Source: Spisula solida (taxonomy: Eukaryota > Mollusca > Bivalvia > Venerida > Mactridae). From it: a DNA stretch of 64,000 bases. The translations under genes and the position numbers were made by a program. Below the pieces are notes generated by a model, which saw nothing but the letters and a program-made list of their open reading frames with translations, did not search any database and was not told where the DNA came from. The DNA lies in NCBI GenBank assembly GCA_947247005.1, contig OX365946.1, positions 47,518,734 to 47,582,733 on the forward strand, in the 5' to 3' direction. This document shows, piece after piece, positions 59,051 through 64,000 of the stretch (positions within the stretch are counted from its first letter, which is position 1; each line of letters opens with the position of its first letter).

Positions 59051-60475
59051 TATTGCTTGCAATTCTTAATTACCTGTTTTTCCTTTATTTGCTTTCCTGA
59101 ACTTTGTGATTTGTGGCTAAAAATAGTTCATCAAGCGAGTTCAATCAGCCAATTTGGGAGAAAATTTATTCAAATGAATAAAAAGAAAGAAATTTGTAAA
59201 AACTGAAAAACTGATAATTATTATAAGGTTTTTGAAACTATAAGATATTGCATCTTTCCCACTAGAAATCACCAGAGATGGATGATAATTATAAAGCATT
59301 TGATGATAATCTAGTAATTAATTGACTTATAATGGCCTGACTTAACTGCTGATTTATTGTGACTTCCATTTCTGATGCTCTACATGGCCTAATTCATACC
59401 TCAACTATCCTGTTCACATCCATTGGTGTATAAAGCTTTGATGTGCCGTCTCCACTGCTTCCTGTCTTTTAAAACTTATGGCCTAAGTGCATTTTGTTAT
59501 ATAGTGTACACATTTCCTACAAAAAATATACTGTACTGGTAAATGTTTATTGTAAGCATTAGCTATTTTTTAGTTTCACAAACAAAGTCATGTATTTACA
59601 CAGCAGTGCTGCAGTATTGTTTTAAGTATTTTGAAAGCAGAACACTTGTTGATGAACGCAACTTTTATATACACTGAGAAAATGTTATAGTTTTATGTAA
59701 TATTCTATTGATAATTGTACTGATAATTATTGTACATGTATTTAAATTTTTTATCAAGTGTAGTCTTTCATATTTTGTTATCATTTCATATAACTTTTGT
59801 TCAATTTATATTACATTTTGAGACAAATACTCATAGCATTTAAACTGGTCTATGTTCATGCATCTGAAATATCCTTGTCTGAGTGTAGCCAGGGTAAGAT
59901 ATCGTGGACCAAAATGTTGGTCATGACTAAGCTGGCATTTCGATGCCTTCATGGTCGCACTTGGAATCAATCAACGTAGTTAGGAGGAAACTAGTTTCAT
60001 TTGGATGAATTATGTTCTAAAAATATCATGAAAGTCTATGAAGATATTACTAATACATGGACAAATTAAAATTAAGAATAAATTGTGCCACAATCAATAT
60101 TTAGGGCTGACCTAATAGTATTGGGTTTTACTTTGTTTTCGTGTATAGAAGTAATATATAATATTAATAGCTTGCAGACAATAATTCTAGCATTTGTTTC
60201 AGTTTGGTATTATCATGTTCTAAAAATGTTACAAAAGTCGATGATGTTGTGCCACAACTAATATATATGGCCTAATAGTGTTGGATTTTTATTTACTTTG
60301 CTTTCATTAATAAGATGTACACTCATGTATACATATTGTTTCCTCTAGTCTTTCTTCAATAATATCAATCATTGTCAATTTTACCAAGTATATTCTTCCA
60401 GTAATGTTTTACTTTTAACCCATTACTCCATAGATACCTACTATAAGTTCACACCTTTGGTTAAATGTATACATG
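59051..60475. other. Intergenic sequence, no gene seen
   Basis: AT-rich; only short chance ORFs. Nothing recognised. Confidence 0.4.
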
Positions 60476-60765
60476 GGTGGACAATTGTCTAGTGGTAAGA
60501 GCTACTGACTATTGATCCGAAGGTTGTAGGTTCAATCCCTTCTCCAGACGGTCAAAAATAGAAATGCTTTTCAGTGTTTCCCGCCCAACATAACTAAAAT
60601 TAATAACAGTCTTTCGGACGAGACGTTAAGCGAGGACCCGTGTATGATGCTTTACATCGGCACGTCAAAGAATTAGGGATGCTTCTGAGAAGAACAAAAG
60701 TGACTAACCTCTTCTGGGCCCTCGCGCATATGAATTTCCGGTGGGGAGGATAAATAAAAGCAAAT
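60476..60765 (+). mobile_element. tRNA-derived SINE with a conserved central domain
   Basis: tRNA-like head with A box (TGTCTAGTGGTAAGAGC at about 60487) and B box (AGGTTCAATCCC, 60528-60539). The body has CTTTCGGACGAGACGTTAAG then CGAGGACCCGTGTATGATGC and GGCACGTCAAAGAATTAGGG. The GGGACGTTAAACCGAGGTCCC-like core resembles, from memory, central domains shared by animal SINE superfamilies (Meta/Nin type). Confidence 0.65.
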
Positions 60766-61263
60766 AAACCATAAATGAATACCCCATCTCCATACTGGTT
60801 ATAGAGCAACATAATCACTTGACGTGCAATATTGTAATAAGAGATTAGTTAAACTGTGTGCACCATAATTGCTGGAAACTATTTTGTATGAAATGTGTGA
60901 ACCAAAAAAGTCTCTGATTTTTTGGAAAATATTTATGAAATGTGGGTGGCTATGGAGTTAACAGTTAATTTATTTATAATATCTTATAGTTCTATTTGTA
61001 TGTAACATGTATGTAGGCTCAATATTAGTGTCCCTGCTGTTATAGATCATTTTTATAGCTCATATGAGTGTTTGTATGGAATATTTTGTTCATGTTTTTT
61101 CATTAATAATTTTATATACTGACATACCTTTGTCCCACGAATAAACAGTGTATGAATCTAACCTAAATAGTATACCATTAAACAAATTAGATATACTAGT
61201 ATATTGATAAATCATAGTATTTATTTTGTAGATAGATTAATGCATATCATAAACATACATGTA
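60766..61263. other. Intergenic sequence, no feature
   Basis: AT-rich sequence without recognisable coding or repeat structure. Confidence 0.4.
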
Positions 61264-62224
61264 CGAGGGGTGATCAACCAATACGCGGAAAAGTGCTCTG
61301 AAATCTTTGTTACGTGACCAATATTGAAAATCGGTCTGGTAATAGATTGGAGTATTACAAATACACATCTAGAAAAACATTATGCCCAAAGAAATATATT
61401 GAAAAAAAAACGTAGAAACCGTAACGTCACTATGGCTACACTGGCCCAACGTCAGCACGACGTCGTTACATATATCATTATCCATACTCATTCGTGGCAC
61501 AATAACGCAATGTATAACGCATTGAATGATTCTCAAAAATACCAGATAAACTTCATAGACCTATCAACTGAAAATCGTTTCTTTTTCTTTGAAACTTGCA
61601 ACTAAATTATGAGGATTAGCTGCGGGGGAACATTAATATTGTTGACGTAATTTGACGTTATTGGCGTCGTATAGCCATTTGCATGTCGGCGTTGATTTCG
61701 CATGACTACATATGAGAGAATATGCAAAATAGACACCTGTTATGTATGCTATTACATATTTGTTGCATTTTGCAATATTGTCATTGGTATTTTATAACAT
61801 TTTATTCGCAACACAAATTTTCGCCGCCGATTTCTGTATCACACTCATTTTCCGACAATGCCTTCGAAGCAAATAACTCTAAAACGGTATTTTGACATTA
61901 AAACTTTTTTTTAAATAATGAATGTAATGTTATATCATTGCATATTCATAAACCACCCTTTAGAGAATTATAATATTACAAACGCACCAATGATACGTCA
62001 TCGTTTGCTACGTATAACGTTGGAAAATATGAAAATTTGGGCCGTATGACGTCGAGTGACGTTGCCATAGGAAACTGCGTTCGATCTGACTGTGGTTGAT
62101 ATTGATGGTCAGCGGTGAATCAATTGGAAATAATTTGATCTTCATGTTTAGAAAGTTTCAACTTCTTACAATGACAAATAAAAAAATGACAGCACTTTTC
62201 CGCGTATTTGTTGATCACCCCTTG
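61264..62224. mobile_element. Mariner-like element with 36-bp TIRs
   Basis: TA (61262-61263) + CGAGGGGTGATCAACCAATA then CGCGGAAAAGTGCT at the left. The right end is the reverse complement with few mismatches (AGCACTTTTCCGCGTATTTG, TTGATCACCCCTTG) + TA (62225-62226). The GAGGGGTGATCAA end is typical of mariner-type elements. The interior (961 bp in total) contains a 93-codon ORF (61324-61605) with no recognisable transposase motif, so it is non-autonomous. Confidence 0.8.
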
Positions 62225-62226
62225 TA

Positions 62227-64000
62227 CAGTCATTCATGTAAATTTTTCAAATGATTTTCTATCCCCTGCTGCTGAATGTAAGAATTAGACCCCACCACCC
62301 CCCCCCCCCCCAAAAGAAGAAAAAATGTCTAATTCCCCTGGGTCTGCCCGTTCCCCCAACTGGATACTGGAGCGAAATATTGATAGGCGCATTATTATTT
62401 ACTGTCAATAAGCTATACAATTATCCATTGACAACCAAAAAGAGCATTCATCACATGAAATAAGAAGGCTGACGCTCCTTATGACTGTTAATGGATACAC
62501 TAAGTCCTGTTTATCTTTTTCATCAGTCTAGATGTTGTATGTTTCTGTTATTCTGGTCCTAAACAATCATTCTTGAAAAATAATTATGTTGTGATGTCAT
62601 TGATCACACCGTACAACCCGCTGTGTGTAAGGCAGTTATGTATGTTGAAGGCAGAGACACACGCGTTTACGCCACTAGAGTGGGGTAAGTATTTGTTATT
62701 TTATATGTGTTTTGCGTTGCTTTTGAAAGTGATCACTTACATATATCGATGACGCGATGAATGAACAATAATTATATACAATTTATGTGCCCTTAAATGC
62801 CATATTATTCGAGTAAACAGGGTTTATGTATGCGATGTTTGCCAAAAGTTCGAAACTTTCGCCTTTGACATTGAATTCTCAACTTAATTCGTGGTTTGGA
62901 ACAATTCTAAAACATTGAATACAAACTTCAATCCTTCCTTAATATATCTGTCGTTTCCGTTTTGAAAAATGTGCATTTTCTGTGAAGATACAGAGGTTTA
63001 AATTGAACGAGGTACGAAAAAAATGCTAACGAAATAGGCAGTTCTGTTTTTCGAATGATAACGACAACGGCAGAGCGTTAAATATTAATGCTAACGCAGG
63101 GGCAGCGATAAGAGACATATGCTAACAACAAAGGCAGAAATTCTAATGACTTGACGGGGCCATACAACCCCTTTGTACGGTTTGTATGTTATAAATATAA
63201 CCCAGATTCATGTTAGGCTGTATTCCAAAGTCCATTTCACCAAGAATCACGAGTGTTTAGTGGTTGTTTTCATCAAGTTGATAAACGGAATATATTACAA
63301 ACCTGGTGATCGCTGACGCTGGCAATTGTCGATTGTGAGTGGCCTTTTATGCCTGTTAATGATGAGTGCATGGCTTTGTTGGGGCATAAGCTCTTCAGGC
63401 ACATGTTAACAAAATGACGGTGAAATTTGCAGTTTTTGGGTTGAATTTTATAGTCTCCTAATCATTGAAGTCATACAATGACCGGAAATCAAAGGTTGTT
63501 GCTCTGTGGAGGAGGTTGTACTTTACATCTTATTCGTGCTGGAGCTTTAATTCTCTAATTAAGTACATGTCCATGCACGTCTGCATATTTAATAAATGTA
63601 GATCTATGACAGTTAGGTATAAATACAGCACTTGTTTGTCAACAGTTTACATGAACTGTAAGTCATCGACACTGGAATTTTTACGTGACACTCTATTAAA
63701 CTGCTTTATGTAATATAGATACTTTTTATTTGTTCCAGAATCGACCAACTATAGTTATATACACACGTTTCTACAATCGACCATACTTTAGTTGATGAAA
63801 CTACTTTTATTCCTACACCACGGCTAGGCAGCGCCACCTTTGCAATAGTAAACCGGTCAGCCGGTATTGCATAACTACCGACACGGATGTAAACCGTAAT
63901 GCAAAATAGTTCCATTAATTGCAGCATACCATACTACAAAGCTACTTCATATTTCTAAATCTATAGTACAGTTGGATATCCCAATAAATAATTTAAACCT
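62227..64000. other. Right-hand intergenic end
   Basis: No gene established. A C-tract at about 62297-62311. A GGGGTAAGTATTTG donor-like site at about 62685-62694 follows a short open stretch; it might be the first exon of a gene to the right, but this is unsupported. Confidence 0.3.

Noticed and set aside
61324..61605. 93-codon ORF inside the mariner-like element as a transposase remnant
   Set aside because: No helix-turn-helix or DDE/DDD-type spacing visible; position inside the TIRs is the only argument.
62630..62694. First coding exon of a gene to the right (short open frame ending at a GTAAGT donor)
   Set aside because: Sixteen codons and a donor-like site only; no homology and no second exon in the window.

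Overview
This is animal nuclear DNA, most likely from a bivalve mollusc. The evidence is AT-rich sequence, small spliced exons in long introns, and a very dense load of repeats of types I know as common in bivalve genomes: GGTCA/TGACCT-rich repeats, 'GGGCCC...GCTCACCTG' elements, 'GTCCGTCCGTC' repeats, tRNA-derived SINEs and many terminal-inverted-repeat (TIR) elements. No species call is possible by eye.

Two conserved protein genes sit head to head. (1) Minus strand, positions 14358 down to 540: the 5' part of an RBBP4/RBBP7 (Caf1/p55) WD40 histone chaperone gene. Five consecutive coding exons are in phase and the gene runs off the left edge. Its fourth exon is present in two diverged versions (6245-6372 and 4840-4934). 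They have the same entry and exit phases, so either one keeps the frame but both together break it. (2) Plus strand, 24151 to 57168: a complete GluN1 (Nmdar1/GRIN1) NMDA receptor subunit gene. Fourteen shared exons encode 862 residues: signal peptide, amino-terminal domain, glycine-binding S1/S2, pore with N-site Asn and SYTANLAAF, and M4. Two alternative 3' ends follow: a 20-residue tail with its stop in the exon at 47967-48029 (882 aa), or an 89-residue tail from exons 53015-53153 and 57038-57168 (951 aa) ending in Ser-Asp-Phe-Val. The last codons and stop of the long tail are the first unit of a ten-copy, 30-bp minisatellite.

The rest is intron or intergenic DNA full of repeats. A 5'-truncated non-LTR retrotransposon with an intact 509-codon reverse transcriptase ORF (19988-21609) has an 8-bp target duplication and sits inside a tandemly duplicated host segment. 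There are six TA-bounded Tc1/mariner-like elements, three TTAA-bounded elements, several hAT-like or large-TIR elements, foldback palindromes, tRNA-derived SINEs, and at least twelve minisatellites with units of 15-208 bp.

From 57.2 kb to the right end I find no protein gene, only 3' flank, a SINE, a mariner-like element and a 'TAGTCCCCTAC' bivalve-type repeat. Exon limits were set by hand from splice consensus and reading phase. All homology calls rest on recognising the protein families, not on a search.
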